In this document: one piece after another, positions 14,353-14,595 of the stretch
Layout of the letters: the number at the start of each line of letters is the position of its first letter
How positions within the stretch are numbered: position 1 is the first letter of the stretch
Source of the DNA: Lachnospiraceae bacterium
Lineage (GTDB): Bacteria > Bacillota > Clostridia > Lachnospirales > Lachnospiraceae
Reading direction: 5' to 3'
DNA: 14,595 bases
NCBI GenBank assembly: GCA_900765975.1
Contig: CAAFTS010000131.1
Span: forward strand, 1-14,595
Position numbers and translations under genes: made by a program
Notes under the pieces: generated by a model
What the model was told of the DNA's origin: nothing
The model's input: only the letters and a program-made list of their open reading frames with translations
Databases searched by the model: none

Positions 14353-14595
14353 GGCTGGGAAAACAACGCCACGAATCAAAGTATCTGGCAATTGAATACT
14401 TCTATACAAACAACGGCTGGAGCATCAGCTGGATGTGCAAACAGCTTGGAATTGCAAGGACTGCGTTCTATAAATGGAAACATAGAATCATTCCACAGCA
14501 AGAACGAGAAAATCAGGAAATCGCAGAACTGATCAAAGGGTATGATGAACGTTTTTCCCATATCCTGGGATATCGAAGAATGACAGATTGGATCA
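14316..14595 (+). CDS. IS3-family transposase OrfB, 5' part
   Basis: The -1 frame relative to orfA opens after a stop at 14313-14315. It reads KKSERIRRDVRLGKQRHESK, then a block containing KQLGIARTAFYKWK (HTH of the HTH_21 type) and YDERFSHILGYRRMTDWI, the lead-in to the DDE integrase core. This is the typical N-terminus of IS150-like OrfB. It has no strong start of its own (only a GTG at 14349 overlapping the orfA end), so it is probably made as OrfAB by frameshifting on the A7 run. The catalytic DDE residues lie beyond the window, so whether the enzyme is intact cannot be judged. Confidence 0.9.
14322..14328 (+). promoter_or_regulatory. Slippery A7 site for -1 frameshifting
   Basis: A-AAA-AAA in orfA phase (codons 14323-14325 and 14326-14328), followed by G. 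Both orfA and orfB frames are open across it, and slipping back one base joins LLKK to SERIRRDV of orfB. This is the usual IS3-family arrangement. I did not identify a stimulatory stem-loop downstream with confidence. Confidence 0.8.

Larger units (their letters stand above)
13621..14595 (+). mobile_element. IS3-family (IS150-like) insertion sequence, left part
   Basis: Begins with TG at 13621, as IS3-family ends do, within TGATTCCCCTTAAGTAGAC as the likely left inverted repeat. It contains orfA, a slippery A7 tract and the beginning of orfB in the -1 frame, the standard IS3-family layout. The right end, right inverted repeat and target duplication (expected 3-4 bp, perhaps ATA or GATA) lie outside the window. 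The left boundary is inferred from the TG rule and the abrupt end of the gene start at 13615. Confidence 0.85.

Noticed and set aside
1..14595. CRISPR array, tRNA or rRNA genes, defence or toxin-antitoxin system
   Set aside because: No regularly spaced repeats, cloverleaf genes, rRNA-like blocks or recognisable defence proteins were seen. The truncated XRE fragment alone is not enough to call a toxin-antitoxin locus.

Overview
The window looks like chromosome from a low-GC Firmicute, most probably a gut Lachnospiraceae-type Clostridium. This is inferred from the AT-rich spacers, strong AGGAGG-type ribosome sites, consensus sigma-A promoters, the clostridial pyrF-pyrK-pyrD order (class 1B dihydroorotate dehydrogenase with its PyrK subunit) and the feel of the protein sequences. 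No species can be named from the sequence alone.

Layout. Positions 1-826 are a degraded-looking patch: a 24-bp-stem terminator, a 5'-truncated XRE-type regulator on the minus strand, and an unrecognised 91-94 residue protein on the plus strand with its own terminator. Positions 869-5972 are an alpha-glucan (glycogen/maltodextrin) module: a LacI-family regulator on the minus strand, divergent from glgP (phosphorylase) and malQ (4-alpha-glucanotransferase). Both promoters are readable in the shared spacer and a bidirectional terminator closes the module. Positions 5973-7990 hold a minus-strand set: a Cof-type HAD phosphatase, a membrane-anchored unknown protein whose start overlaps the HAD stop, and tag (3-methyladenine DNA glycosylase I). 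Positions 8022-10812 are a uronate module: kduI and kduD on the minus strand, ended by a hairpin terminator, and a divergent AraC-family regulator. Together KduI and KduD would take 5-keto-4-deoxyuronate to 2-keto-3-deoxygluconate, as in breakdown of pectin or glycosaminoglycan oligomers. No lyase, transporter, KDG kinase or aldolase is in the window.

Positions 10896-13547 are the end of de novo pyrimidine synthesis: pyrF, pyrK and pyrD, tightly spaced. Directly after pyrD comes a good ribosome site and ATG for a fourth gene, expected to be pyrE. Its frame is cut after two codons by the left end of an IS3-family (IS150-like) insertion sequence that runs off the window. The element has orfA with three helix-turn-helix units and a leucine zipper, an A7 slippery site, and the start of orfB in the -1 frame. 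A 16-bp hairpin at its left end covers the orfA ribosome site.

I saw no CRISPR array, tRNA, rRNA, defence system or clearly new multi-gene system. The most notable points are the IS at the probable pyrE start with its start-site hairpin, the divergent short GlgP, the LacI protein with an unusual hinge, the KduI/KduD pairing, and the unnamed small proteins.
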